NCBI RefSeq assembly: GCF_003732225.1
Contig: NZ_MOBJ01000006.1
Coordinates: 310,001-374,000 of the forward strand
Reading direction: 5' to 3'
DNA: 64,000 nucleotides
Origin: Pseudomonas brassicacearum
GTDB taxonomy: Bacteria; Pseudomonadota; Gammaproteobacteria; Pseudomonadales; Pseudomonadaceae
Shown here: piece after piece, positions 8,432 to 17,197 of the stretch
Layout: each line of letters opens with the position of its first letter
Position numbering within the stretch: position 1 is the stretch's first letter
Made by a program: the position numbers and the translations under genes
Notes under the pieces: generated by a model
What the model saw: only the letters and a program-made list of their open reading frames with translations
What the model was told of the DNA's origin: nothing
The model's database searches: none

Positions 8432-10126
8432 ATGGGTGTTTTTGATTACAGGAAGTTCGGCAGCGAGGCCAGCAAGGCGTTGTACAGCGATGCGATTGCA
8501 TTGACGCTGTACGCCTACACGCCGACCGGCAAGCCATTGGCTTCCGGCTGGACGCCGGTCACCGCCGGACAATTGGGCTATAAGGGCAAGGTCGGTGCCC
8601 AGGGCACGTTCTTTGGCGAGCAGGGCGGCTTTACCAGTGCCGAAGCCGAAGTGCTGGCCAAGTACGACGCGGCGGGCAAGCTGATCTCCCTCGGCATTTC
8701 CTTTCGTGGCACTGGAGGCCTCGGTTACAGCGACACCTACGGCGACATGAAGAACAATCTGCTGGCCGCTGTCGGCCCGACGGATTATGCGAAGAACTAT
8801 GCCAAAAGCGCCTTCGACACCTTGCTCAAGGATGTCGCGGCGTTCGCCAGCGCCAAGGGGCTGAGCGCCAAGGACGTGCTGATCACTGGCCACAGTCTGG
8901 GCGGTCTGGGCGCCAACAGCGTGGCCGATTTGAGTGCCGACCATTGGGGCGGTTACTTCAAGGAGGCCAACTACGTGACCTTCGCTTCGCCAACCCAAAG
9001 CTCGGCAGGCACCCATGTCTTGAACATCGGTTACGAAAACGACCCGGTGTTTCGTGTGCTCGATGGCACCACCTTCACCAGTTCATCGCTGTACAAGCAC
9101 GACAAGCCCCAGGAGTCGGCGACCAATAACATCGTCAACGTCAACGACCACTACGTCTCCACTCAGATGACCCCGTTCAGCATTGCCAACCCGCAGCACT
9201 GGGCGGCGCACAGCTCCCTCGGTTATGCCGACGGCCTGAACCGGGTCATTGGCTCGAGCTTCTACGACCTCACCAGCAAGGACTCGACGATCCTCGTCTC
9301 GACCTTGTCGGAGTCGTTGCGGGCCAGCACCTGGATCGAAGACCTGGGCCGCAGCGGCGAAACGCACACCGGCAGTACCTTCATCATCGGCACCGACAGC
9401 AACGATCTGCTGCGTGGTGGCACGGGCAATGACTTCCTCGAAGGCCGCGACGGCAATGACACCTTCAGGGACGCAGGTGGCTACAACATCCTGCTCGGCG
9501 GCAAAGGGCAGAACGTCTTCGAACTGCAACAGCCGCTGAAGAACCTCACCTTTGCCAACGACGGTGACGGCACGCTGTATGTGCGCGACAGCTACGGCGG
9601 CATCAGCATGACCCGCGACATCGGCGCGCTGGTCAGCAAAGAGTCAGGGGCCATGTGGGGCCTGCTGAATAAAGACGTTACCTACAACGTCACCGCCAAA
9701 GGCCTGCTGGCCGGCACCGAGCTGACTCACTACAACCACTCGCTCAACGGCGATGCCTACGGCAATTCGCTGGTGGCGACCGCCGACGGTGACTGGCTGT
9801 TCGGATTGTCCGGCAACGACGTGCTGCGCAGCGACAAAAGCCAGGTGACGTTCGTGGGCGGCGAGGGCAATGACGTTATGTATGCCGCCGGTGGCCACAA
9901 CACTTTCCTGTTCAGCGGCGCGTTTGGTTTCGACGCCATCAATGGCTATCAGGGCAGCGACAAACTGGTGTTCATGGGCGTTCAAGGCGCGGGGCAGGGC
10001 TATGACTACAGCCAGCACGTTTCGCAATCGGGTAACGACACGCTGCTCAAGGTCGGCGACTACGCGGTGACGCTGGTCGGTGTTGGCCTGAACAACCTGT
10101 CTGGTGCGGAGATCGTATTTGTTTAA
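8432..10126 (+). CDS. pueB: Polyurethanase/lipase PueB, family I.3 RTX lipase
   Basis: The 564-residue protein has no signal peptide, as expected for a type I secreted lipase. The N-terminal catalytic domain carries the lipase elbow 'GHSLGG' (Ser155), Asp204 in 'ENDPVF' and His260 in 'HWAAHSS', at the positions corresponding to Ser207/Asp255/His313 of family I.3 lipases. RTX repeats follow at about 323-370 ('NDLLRGGTGNDFLEGRDGND') and again near 450-500. The C-terminus 'GAEIVFV' resembles the uncleaved secretion signal of the family. The 1695-bp length matches pueB of P. chlororaphis. About 50 residues are missing near position 30 compared with PueA, which removes the lid-1 region. The secretion apparatus is encoded just upstream. 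Confidence 0.92.
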   Translation: MGVFDYRKFGSEASKALYSDAIALTLYAYTPTGKPLASGWTPVTAGQLGYKGKVGAQGTFFGEQGGFTSAEAEVLAKYDAAGKLISLGISFRGTGGLGYSDTYGDMKNNLLAAVGPTDYAKNYAKSAFDTLLKDVAAFASAKGLSAKDVLITGHSLGGLGANSVADLSADHWGGYFKEANYVTFASPTQSSAGTHVLNIGYENDPVFRVLDGTTFTSSSLYKHDKPQESATNNIVNVNDHYVSTQMTPFSIANPQHWAAHSSLGYADGLNRVIGSSFYDLTSKDSTILVSTLSESLRASTWIEDLGRSGETHTGSTFIIGTDSNDLLRGGTGNDFLEGRDGNDTFRDAGGYNILLGGKGQNVFELQQPLKNLTFANDGDGTLYVRDSYGGISMTRDIGALVSKESGAMWGLLNKDVTYNVTAKGLLAGTELTHYNHSLNGDAYGNSLVATADGDWLFGLSGNDVLRSDKSQVTFVGGEGNDVMYAAGGHNTFLFSGAFGFDAINGYQGSDKLVFMGVQGAGQGYDYSQHVSQSGNDTLLKVGDYAVTLVGVGLNNLSGAEIVFV

Positions 10127-10154
10127 ACCGCAGCACAAGGCATTGCACTAAATA

Positions 10155-10179
10155 GAACGCCCTGCGCTGCGGGGCGTTC
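10155..10179 (+). promoter_or_regulatory. Stem-loop between pueB and pueA
   Basis: GAACGCCC (10155-10162) pairs perfectly with GGGCGTTC (10172-10179) around a nine-base loop. No T-run follows, so a full rho-independent terminator is unlikely. It could stabilise the 3' end of the upstream mRNA or partly attenuate pueA transcription. It lies in the 102-base gap between the two lipase genes. Confidence 0.5.
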
Positions 10180-10228
10180 CAGCTGCGTGAGCTATCTCTA
10201 ACAACTTCAACAAAAGAGAGGCAATACC

Positions 10229-12082
10229 ATGGGTGTTTATGACTACAAAAACCACAACTCGGTCGAATCAAAAGCGCTGTTTTCCGATGCGCTGGCGATC
10301 ACGCTGTATTCCTATCACAACCTCGACAATGGCTTTGCCACGGGCTATCAGCACAATGGTTTCGGCCTCGGGTTACCGGCGACGCTGGTCACCGCGCTGA
10401 TCGGCGGCACAGACTCGCAAGGGGTGATTCCCGGCGTTCCCTGGAACCCCGATTCGGAAAAAACCGCGCTGGATGCAGTGCAGAAAGCTGGCTGGACACC
10501 GATCACCGCCAGCCAGTTAGGCTATGACGGCAAGGTCGATGTACGGGGAACCTTCTTTGGCGTGAAAGCCGGTTACACCACGGCTCAAGTCGAGATCCTC
10601 GGCAAGTACGACGCTCAAGGGCATCTCACGGAAATCGGCATCGCCTTTCGTGGCACCAGTGGTCCCCGTGAAATACAGATTTCGGACTCCATCGGTGATG
10701 TAATCAACGACCTGATGGCGGCGTTGGGTCCCAAGGATTACGCCAAGAACTACGTCGGTGAAGCCTTTGGTTCACTGCTCAAGAATGTTGCTGAGTTTGC
10801 TGCGGCCAATGGCCTGAGCGGCAAGGACGTACTGGTCAGCGGCCACAGCCTCGGTGGGCTGGCGGTCAATAGCCTGGCGGACCTGAGCGGCGATCACTGG
10901 AACGGTTTCTACAAGGATTCCAACTACGTCGCCTACGCGTCACCGACCCAGAGCAGCACCGACAAAGTGCTCAACATCGGCTACGAAAACGATCCGGTAT
11001 TCCGTGCGCTGGACGGTTCAACGTTCAACCTGGCATCGGTGGGCGTACACGATGCCCATCAGGACTCGGCAACCAACAACATCGTCAGCTTCAACGACCA
11101 TTACGCCTCGGCGGCCTGGAACATGCTGCCGTTTTCGATCCTCAACGTCCCGACCTGGATTTCCCATCTGCCCACCGGGTACGGCGATGGCATGACCCGG
11201 GTACTGGAGTCGAAGTTCTACGACCTGACCAGCAAGGACTCGACCATCATCGTCGCCAACCTGTCGGATCCGGCGCGCGCTAACACCTGGGTTCAGGACC
11301 TCAACCGCAACGCCGAGCCCCACAAGGGCAGCACCTTTATCATCGGCAGTAACGGTGACGACCTGATCCAGGGGGGCAAAGGCAATGACTACCTGGAGGG
11401 CGGCGACGGCAACGACACGTTCAGGGATTCCGGTGGTTACAACATCCTGCTGGGCGGTAAGGGCAGCAACACACTGGACCTGCAACAGTCGGTAAAAAAC
11501 TTCGACTTTGCCAACGATGGCGCCGGTACTTTGTACGTGCGCGATGCCAACGGCGGGATCAGCATCACCCGCGATATCGGCAGCATCATCAGCAAAGAGC
11601 CGGGGTTCCTCTGGGGTTTGCTCAAGGATGACGTGACTCATAGCGTCACCGACAAAGGCTTGCAGGTCGGCAATAACCTGACCCAGTACGCGTCATCGGT
11701 GAAGGGCAACGCGGGAGACAATGTCCTCACGGCGCATGCGGCTGGCGATTGGTTGTTTGGCCTGGATGGCAATGATCATCTGATCGGCGGCAAGGGCAAT
11801 GACGTGTTTGTCGGCGGTGCCGGTAATGACCTGATGGAGTCGGGAGGGGGAAAAAACACCTTCCTGTTCAGCGGCGACTTCGGCAACGATCGGATTGTGG
11901 GCTACCAGAGCAGCGACAAGCTGGTCTTCCTCGGCGTCGAAGGTGTCGGGCAAAACTACGACGTACGCGACCATGCCAAAGCGGTTGGCGCCGATACCGT
12001 GCTGAGCTTCGGCAACGACTCGGTGACACTGGTCGGGGTTGGGCTCGATCACCTGGCCAGTTCAGCCGTGATTATCGCCTGA
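10229..12082 (+). CDS. pueA: Polyurethanase/lipase PueA, family I.3 RTX lipase
   Basis: At 617 residues this is the standard length for the large family I.3 lipases. The catalytic residues fall exactly at Ser207 ('GHSLGG'), Asp255 ('ENDPVF') and His313 ('TWISHLP'). The lid-1 region (about 33-85, 'GFGLGLPATLVTALIGG') is present. RTX calcium-binding repeats lie at about 373-420 ('GDDLIQGGKGNDYLEGGDGN') and 505-545. The C-terminal end 'SSAVIIA' fits a type I secretion signal. It should hydrolyse triglycerides and ester bonds in polyester polyurethane after export by AprDEF. The gene is the last of the secretion cluster and is followed at once by a strong terminator. It is a paralogue of pueB. 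Confidence 0.94.
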   Translation: MGVYDYKNHNSVESKALFSDALAITLYSYHNLDNGFATGYQHNGFGLGLPATLVTALIGGTDSQGVIPGVPWNPDSEKTALDAVQKAGWTPITASQLGYDGKVDVRGTFFGVKAGYTTAQVEILGKYDAQGHLTEIGIAFRGTSGPREIQISDSIGDVINDLMAALGPKDYAKNYVGEAFGSLLKNVAEFAAANGLSGKDVLVSGHSLGGLAVNSLADLSGDHWNGFYKDSNYVAYASPTQSSTDKVLNIGYENDPVFRALDGSTFNLASVGVHDAHQDSATNNIVSFNDHYASAAWNMLPFSILNVPTWISHLPTGYGDGMTRVLESKFYDLTSKDSTIIVANLSDPARANTWVQDLNRNAEPHKGSTFIIGSNGDDLIQGGKGNDYLEGGDGNDTFRDSGGYNILLGGKGSNTLDLQQSVKNFDFANDGAGTLYVRDANGGISITRDIGSIISKEPGFLWGLLKDDVTHSVTDKGLQVGNNLTQYASSVKGNAGDNVLTAHAAGDWLFGLDGNDHLIGGKGNDVFVGGAGNDLMESGGGKNTFLFSGDFGNDRIVGYQSSDKLVFLGVEGVGQNYDVRDHAKAVGADTVLSFGNDSVTLVGVGLDHLASSAVIIA

Positions 12083-12086
12083 CGTT

Positions 12087-12125
12087 AAAAAGCCCGGCGC
12101 GAACGTCGGTTCGTGCCGGGCTTTT
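12087..12125. terminator. Bidirectional rho-independent terminator after pueA
   Basis: AAAAGCCCGGC and GCCGGGCTTTT form a perfect 11-pair stem around a 17-base loop, with A- and T-runs on the two sides. It lies between pueA and the convergent lipoprotein gene and can stop transcription from both sides. Confidence 0.9.
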
Positions 12126-12131
12126 CAGTGT

Positions 12132-12575
12132 TTATTCATAGTGAATCACGATGCCTTTGAGCTTGCGTCTCTGCTCGGTGTGGACATCCCGATTCAGCGG
12201 AAGCGGAGCGCTGACGTAAGCCGATATTGGCAGGACCATGTCGTAGATCACCACCACCGCATCGCCGCCGATTTTTGCCGCTTCTTCACGCAGTTTCTGC
12301 TCGAACTCGTTGACGGGCGGAGCCGGCTGCTCGCTTGAGTGCAGAATCACTTCACCCAACCGTGTGTACGGTCGTGTGGGCGCGCTACGCAATATCTGCA
12401 CCGAGTTCGGGGACGTGGCGGCTGTGTGCTGGACACCGGCGTATTCGGTGGTGTGCGAATGGATACTACTGCACGCACTGAGCCCGAATACCGCAAGGGC
12501 CAGCGCCAGTACTTTGAAGCCAGGCAGGGCAAGCGCGAAGTCCTTATCGCTCAAAGGGCGTTGTAGGGTCTGCAC
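12132..12575 (-). CDS. Small lipoprotein of unknown function
   Basis: The start chosen is a GTG at 12575 that follows AAGGAA with eight bases of spacing. The frame stays open upstream, but that extension has no good ribosome site. The 147-residue product has a hydrophobic stretch ending in a lipobox 'GLSAC', so it should be an outer-membrane or inner-membrane lipoprotein. The mature part includes 'YTRLGEVILHSSEQPAPPVNEFEQ' and 'EAAKIGGDAVVVIYD', a pattern seen in small beta-alpha lipoproteins with a YbjQ-like flavour. No enzymatic motif is visible. It converges on pueA with the shared terminator between them. The function is unknown. Confidence 0.7.
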   Translation of the reverse strand: MQTLQRPLSDKDFALALPGFKVLALALAVFGLSACSSIHSHTTEYAGVQHTAATSPNSVQILRSAPTRPYTRLGEVILHSSEQPAPPVNEFEQKLREEAAKIGGDAVVVIYDMVLPISAYVSAPLPLNRDVHTEQRRKLKGIVIHYE

Positions 12576-12800
12576 ACTGATAATTCCTTGTGATCGAAAA
12601 AGGTGGCCTGTCGCTACACGGAAGGCTCCAATACCTGACAAAAACGGTTTCCCAAGCTCAGGGATACGCCTGTCAATTCTGAAAAGCATAGCCACAATGT
12701 TCCGGTGAGCCAGGCGTAAACAAAGTTTTCTGCGTTTGCTTTGGTGTTTTTTTTCTGCCATGGCATTAGGAGTCGGAGCCGACGCCACTTGGGCAAAAAA

Positions 12801-15776
12801 TCAAGCGACTGCAATTTTCAAACGCTCAAGATAGCGAGCCAGTATTTCATCATCAAATGTTGATTCGCGAATATCACTTCCCATCAAAAAATGTTTCACA
12901 TTACTGCAATCCCAGGAATAGTTGTTCTGATACAGTTCTAGAATTGATTCTCCTTCATGCATATCGTCCTTGAAAAGCCCCAGCAAAGGATAAAGATAAC
13001 TCTCGGAATTTTTCTCCCAAAGTGCAACCCAGTCTTGAAAAGGTATTGTTGGAAGTGTTCGGCCATAGTGATGTCCTACACGTTCGCAGAACTCTTTGAG
13101 ATCAAGATTTGCGCGATCCGTCTGGCAGAGATTGAATTTCTTACCTAATGCTTTTGGGTTGCGCGAAATAAAAGCAACCGCCCTTGCCATATAGTCAACT
13201 GTCGTCAACCCCTCACGCATACAGCACAGTTCTGGAACTGCATTGTATGTCAGGCAAGTCTGAATGAACTTCCCCCACCACTGGTAGTGAGCGGAGACTC
13301 CAGTAAGACTATGGCAAGTGGCATATCCCAGGCGAAAGATCATTACGGGGAGGCCTCTGGAAGCTGCAAGGTCAGCTATTTTTTCCATGACCCATTTACT
13401 TTGCACATAACCTAGATCTTTACGTATTGCAGGAAGGTTCTCATCAATGTCATCAGTCTCATAAACACGTTTCTTCTTAGTGTATCGATGCCCCCAGCTA
13501 TAGATTGAAATAGTAGACATCAATATCAGTGGTTTGATTTTTTTTGCAGCAGAAAAAGCTATGACTTGCTTAAGCCCTTCCACGTTGTCTTTCTTCATAT
13601 AGGAGTAAGGCATGATGAAGTTGACGGCGCTCGCAGAATGATAGACCAGGTCAATCACCTCGGCGAGCAAGAAGTAACTCTCATTGTTCAGGCCCAGGTT
13701 CACCTCCGAAAGATCACTGACATAGACGTGAATGCGCGCCCAATCGCGATCCCCAATGGCAACCTGATAACGTTCACTTATTTGTTGTATGCGAGCCATG
13801 CCGGCACTGGGGGTTTCACAGCGTACCGGACAATGGATGTCGGCTGCACTTGTAGCCAGCAACTGCCAGAGTAAATGTATACCGACAAATCCTGTTGCTC
13901 CGGTGAGCAAGATGTGTTGTGGATCAGTTAATTGAGCGGGATCAAAATCTCCAGAACACTCAATGTTAGATGCCAGTGTCACATCACCTTCGAATGCTCC
14001 GACGTGCCTGACCTTGACCTCCTTCTCTTTGGTGTGCATCCGGTGGCACAACTCGGCCGCCAGGTTCTTGAAAACGATGTGTTCATAAATATCGCGAACG
14101 GTCACTTTTATCATAAAGTGATCTGTAAGCATCTTTGCCAGTTCCGCAGTTCGCAGTGAATGACCTCCGACATCAAAAAAACTATCGTTCTGTTGGAAGT
14201 CTCCATGACCCAGTAGCTTAAACCAGATGCCTGCCAACTCTCGCTGTCTCTCATCAGCAAAATGCTCAAGGTTCAGTGTCGTTGGCTTTACATTTTTCAA
14301 GAACTCAAGCAAAGCAGGTTTATCTGTTTTGCCATTGGCGTTGCTGGGGAGAGCCCCAAGGCAAATATATTTTTCCGGCAACATATAATCAGGCAGATCC
14401 GCCTCAAGGCTACGGTGGAGGTTAGCAATCAGACGCTCTGAGTGTATTTGCTTATTGCGCGGCACGACGAAAGCAATTAAACGCTTGTCAGCCTGTACTC
14501 CCTCGTCTTCAACAACCACCGCAACCGAGTTGACATCTTGCTCTTTAAGTAGGCGAGACTCAATCTCTCCCACTTCCACTCGATAACCGCGTATTTTGAC
14601 CTGACCATCAATTCGGCCCAAAAACTGGACACTGCCATCCTCCAGCAGACGTGCTTGATCACCACTACGATAAATTCGACGTCCAAGCCTTTCCGAATAG
14701 ATAAAACGTTCGCCTGTCAGTTTAGGGTCCCCCAAGTAACCACGGGCCAAGCAGTTACCCGCGATACAAAGCTCTCCAATCGCACCCGCCGGAAGGGCAG
14801 CCAACTGCTCATCCAGGATATGAACCTCGCAGTTCCCAATTGGAAATCCGATGGACGCTGGTTTATTAAGATGTTTGCTCTCTACTATTTTTGACGTCAC
14901 GAAAATAGTGGCTTCGGTAGGCCCGTAATAGTCCACTAAGCAGTATGGTAAGTGAGCAACCTCAACGGGATGGAGTTTTTCACCACAGGTATAGAGATAT
15001 TTTAAATTCAAACCTTCAGGTTGAGCGGCGTTCAACACATCGTAGATTTTCATTGTTGGCACAAACGCATGAGTGATGCTGTTGGTTACACAGAATGCCA
15101 AAAAGTCATCACTGTTCAGTAACGAGTCTTCATCCAATAAATAAAGACAGGCACCCGCAATCAGCGTCGACCAGATCTCCGACTGGCAAAGGTCGAATCC
15201 TACGGAAGCCATCAACGTAGCCCGACTGGATGGGTTAACCTCTAAATTGAGATTATGTTGCAACATTAACTCGACAATCGAGTGATGTTCAATGATAACT
15301 CCTTTTGGGTTTCCGGTAGTTCCCGATGTGAAGATAACGTACATCGCGTCGTCAGGATAAATATCAACTGGTTGAAAAGGTATGTTTTCAGGGGGTTCTA
15401 ATAATTCCTGGATCGTTTTAACTTCGCAGGATGATAGCGATGAGGTATCGCTGCTGTTGGTGGAAAGCATGATTGATGCAGCGCATTGATCAGCAATGTA
15501 CTCTTTGCGCCTCTGTGGGATTCGTCGATCCATCGGTACAAATGCAGCACCTACTTTTATAACTGCCAGCAATGCAATGATTAGCTCGATCGAGCGCTCT
15601 GCCTGCACCAATACGAGGTCGCCTCGTCCTATATCGCGCGACTGCAAGTATGCTGCTACCGTAGAGCTCTTATGATCTAAAGATGAGTAAGTGAGACCTT
15701 CTCCATGGCCAATGATCGCCAATTTTTCAGGGTGAGTAATTAGTATCTTATTGAACAAGCTGACAGCAGTATCCAT
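12801..15776 (-). CDS. Stand-alone NRPS-like adenylation-thiolation-thioester reductase
   Basis: Counting from ATG 15776 (an upstream in-frame start would add 20 residues), this is a 991-residue three-domain enzyme. The adenylation domain (about 1-500) has 'IFTSGTTGNPKGV' at 148-160, 'DYYGPTEATIF', 'YRSGDQARL' and the A10 lysine in 'NGKTDKPAL' (about 483). A carrier domain has the phosphopantetheine serine in 'FFDVGGHSL' (Ser540). A reductase domain (about 620-991) has NADPH motif 'LTGATGFVG' and catalytic 'YVQSK' (Tyr790, Lys794). Such enzymes activate a carboxylic or amino acid and release it as an aldehyde or alcohol. There is no condensation domain and no partner biosynthetic gene. Codon use is clearly AT-richer than in the neighbours, suggesting acquisition. 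Domain calls are firm; the substrate is unknown. Confidence 0.88.
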   Translation of the reverse strand: MDTAVSLFNKILITHPEKLAIIGHGEGLTYSSLDHKSSTVAAYLQSRDIGRGDLVLVQAERSIELIIALLAVIKVGAAFVPMDRRIPQRRKEYIADQCAASIMLSTNSSDTSSLSSCEVKTIQELLEPPENIPFQPVDIYPDDAMYVIFTSGTTGNPKGVIIEHHSIVELMLQHNLNLEVNPSSRATLMASVGFDLCQSEIWSTLIAGACLYLLDEDSLLNSDDFLAFCVTNSITHAFVPTMKIYDVLNAAQPEGLNLKYLYTCGEKLHPVEVAHLPYCLVDYYGPTEATIFVTSKIVESKHLNKPASIGFPIGNCEVHILDEQLAALPAGAIGELCIAGNCLARGYLGDPKLTGERFIYSERLGRRIYRSGDQARLLEDGSVQFLGRIDGQVKIRGYRVEVGEIESRLLKEQDVNSVAVVVEDEGVQADKRLIAFVVPRNKQIHSERLIANLHRSLEADLPDYMLPEKYICLGALPSNANGKTDKPALLEFLKNVKPTTLNLEHFADERQRELAGIWFKLLGHGDFQQNDSFFDVGGHSLRTAELAKMLTDHFMIKVTVRDIYEHIVFKNLAAELCHRMHTKEKEVKVRHVGAFEGDVTLASNIECSGDFDPAQLTDPQHILLTGATGFVGIHLLWQLLATSAADIHCPVRCETPSAGMARIQQISERYQVAIGDRDWARIHVYVSDLSEVNLGLNNESYFLLAEVIDLVYHSASAVNFIMPYSYMKKDNVEGLKQVIAFSAAKKIKPLILMSTISIYSWGHRYTKKKRVYETDDIDENLPAIRKDLGYVQSKWVMEKIADLAASRGLPVMIFRLGYATCHSLTGVSAHYQWWGKFIQTCLTYNAVPELCCMREGLTTVDYMARAVAFISRNPKALGKKFNLCQTDRANLDLKEFCERVGHHYGRTLPTIPFQDWVALWEKNSESYLYPLLGLFKDDMHEGESILELYQNNYSWDCSNVKHFLMGSDIRESTFDDEILARYLERLKIAVA

Positions 15777-16178
15777 TATAGAGAGCCTCTTTGATTTATA
15801 GGTAGGTCTCACGTAGCTAACGCCACCGCCACCCATGAACTAATTTAGGGAGAACAAGATATCTGCGTCACGCGCAATCAAGCGGGTAGCTTTACGTTGG
15901 CCCAAGTGCTTCAGAATCGAAACTGTTAGAAATACTAGTCGTTTATATTATTTTTGAATGAGCGGGCTTCGTTTAAGTCCGGAATATACGCAAAGTTCGT
16001 ATTCAAGCATGACAACGGTCCGCAGATGCTTGATGGCAGTAGTTCTGAACGTCAGGGCATTTCAAGGGGGTTCGTGCAGAGCCTAAATTATTGGCCAGGC
16101 CATGCGTTTACAGGTTGCACCACGTTCGCGCAGCACAGACGCCAGGCGCGATCAACTCAAAACAGGAGATTGAACACA
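15777..16178. other. Intergenic region between divergent genes, AT-rich
   Basis: This region of about 400 bases separates the reductase gene from the secreted-protein gene. The part nearest the reductase is AT-rich ('GTTTATATTATTTTTGAATG' near 15940) and could hold divergent promoters. A purine-rich site (AGAGGC) lies just upstream of the reductase ATG. No convincing gene, tRNA or insertion-sequence end was found. Confidence 0.5.
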
Positions 16179-16565
16179 GTGAGTAACAGCAAGAGGCAGG
16201 CAGTCGCAGCAGCGCTGATGATTTTATCGGCGAGCGCGATGGCTGAGGAGTTGCCTCATGGCTCGATTTTGAACCGATACGGTGTGACCGCCGATCAACT
16301 GCCAATGCCCACACAGGCCGAACAGACTGAGCCTGACCCCGAGAAAAGCCGTTTTCAGATTCAGCCGGAACAACCCTGGGTGAAACTCAGCCTGGGTGAC
16401 GGCAAACAGCCGCCAGTGACCGGCAACATCAGCATCGATAACGCGAATGCTCGGGAGTACGAGCGCTGCCAAACGATCAGAGGGCAATTGCTGCGGCGCG
16501 GTGGGCAGGTTATTTCCTGCGATAACAGTATTCCGGGGCAAGACCCTACACTGCTAACGCCTTAA
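16179..16565 (+). CDS. Small secreted protein of unknown function
   Basis: The start is a GTG with an AGGAG site ten bases upstream. A longer in-frame extension from 15954 lacks both a ribosome site and sensible composition. The 128-residue product begins with a signal peptide ('SNSKRQAVAAALMILSASAMAEE') and continues with a low-complexity, proline- and glutamine-rich mature part ('LPMPTQAEQTEPDPEKS'). It contains two cysteines ('ERCQTIRGQLL', 'QVISCDNS') that could form a periplasmic disulfide. No family is recognised. It faces the YgdI/YgdR-like lipoprotein gene, whose end is nine bases away. Confidence 0.65.
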   Translation: MSNSKRQAVAAALMILSASAMAEELPHGSILNRYGVTADQLPMPTQAEQTEPDPEKSRFQIQPEQPWVKLSLGDGKQPPVTGNISIDNANAREYERCQTIRGQLLRRGGQVISCDNSIPGQDPTLLTP

Positions 16566-16574
16566 AGCTTTCGA

Positions 16575-16799
16575 TCATTTTCCTTTGCGGATGGTGGCGA
16601 CGTCGTCCGCCTTGACCTTGATTTTGGCGCCGGAAATGTCCTCGAACTCAACGAAACCGCCCGTGCCCTTGGTTTTAGGCATGTCCGTGGTCAAATACTG
16701 GGTGCCGTTTTGCAACGTCACGACTGTTGGTGACGCGCAACCGCCTAATGCCAGCAAGCCCACGATGGCCAGGGGCAAGCTCAGAATGCGGATATTCAT
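16575..16799 (-). CDS. YgdI/YgdR-family small lipoprotein (DUF903)
   Basis: The 74-residue product starts at the ATG preceded by GAGG with seven bases of spacing; a TTG two codons earlier is less likely. The signal sequence ends in lipobox 'ALGGC'. The mature domain 'TVVTLQNGTQYLTTDMPKTK...GFVEFEDISGAKIKVKADDVATI' is the small SH3-like fold of the YgdI/YgdR (DUF903) lipoproteins. It is probably anchored in the outer membrane. Its function is not known. It stands alone with its own start region. Confidence 0.85.
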   Translation of the reverse strand: MNIRILSLPLAIVGLLALGGCASPTVVTLQNGTQYLTTDMPKTKGTGGFVEFEDISGAKIKVKADDVATIRKGK

Positions 16800-16960
16800 A
16801 GACAAACCTCTCTTTCAGAATTCTCTAGATCGTTTTGGCGCACGGGTGCGTCATTTCGATACTGACCGTCCTTGGTGTCACTCATTTCGGTAAAGTTCGG
16901 TTTATGGCGGAAAAAGCCACCAAACCGGCTGATGACGATCAGTTAAGCCGTAACGCGATC

Positions 16961-17094
16961 CGTAGCAGCTGCCGAAGGCTGCGTTCGGCTGCGCAGCGCT
17001 CGTAAATCCTGCCTCCACGGTCGATCTGGAAGACCGCATGGTCTGATTTTACGACTACTGCGCAGCCGAACGCAGGCTCCGCCAGCTGCTACGG
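16961..17094. repeat. REP/BIME-like palindromic unit, type 2
   Basis: The ends are inverted repeats (CGTAGCAGCTGCCG at the left, CCAGCTGCTACG at the right), with inner arms 'GCTGCGCAGCGCTCG' and 'CTACTGCGCAGCCGAACGCA'. It is the same class as the pair between the two autotransporter genes. It fills most of the gap before the FAN1-like gene; the rest of that gap shows no gene. Confidence 0.7.
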
Positions 17095-17197
17095 GGGGGG
17101 CGTGATGGCCACTCATCTTTTTCCGTTTGCCAACACTGGGGCACAGCTGATATCTGTACGCATAACCAGTACCTGCTCGCCATGGCGCTTTCAATCT

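Noticed and set aside
12576..12788. N-terminal extension of the lipoprotein
   Set aside because: The extension has no ribosome site, and the lipobox signal would be far from the N-terminus; the GTG at 12575 has a proper site.
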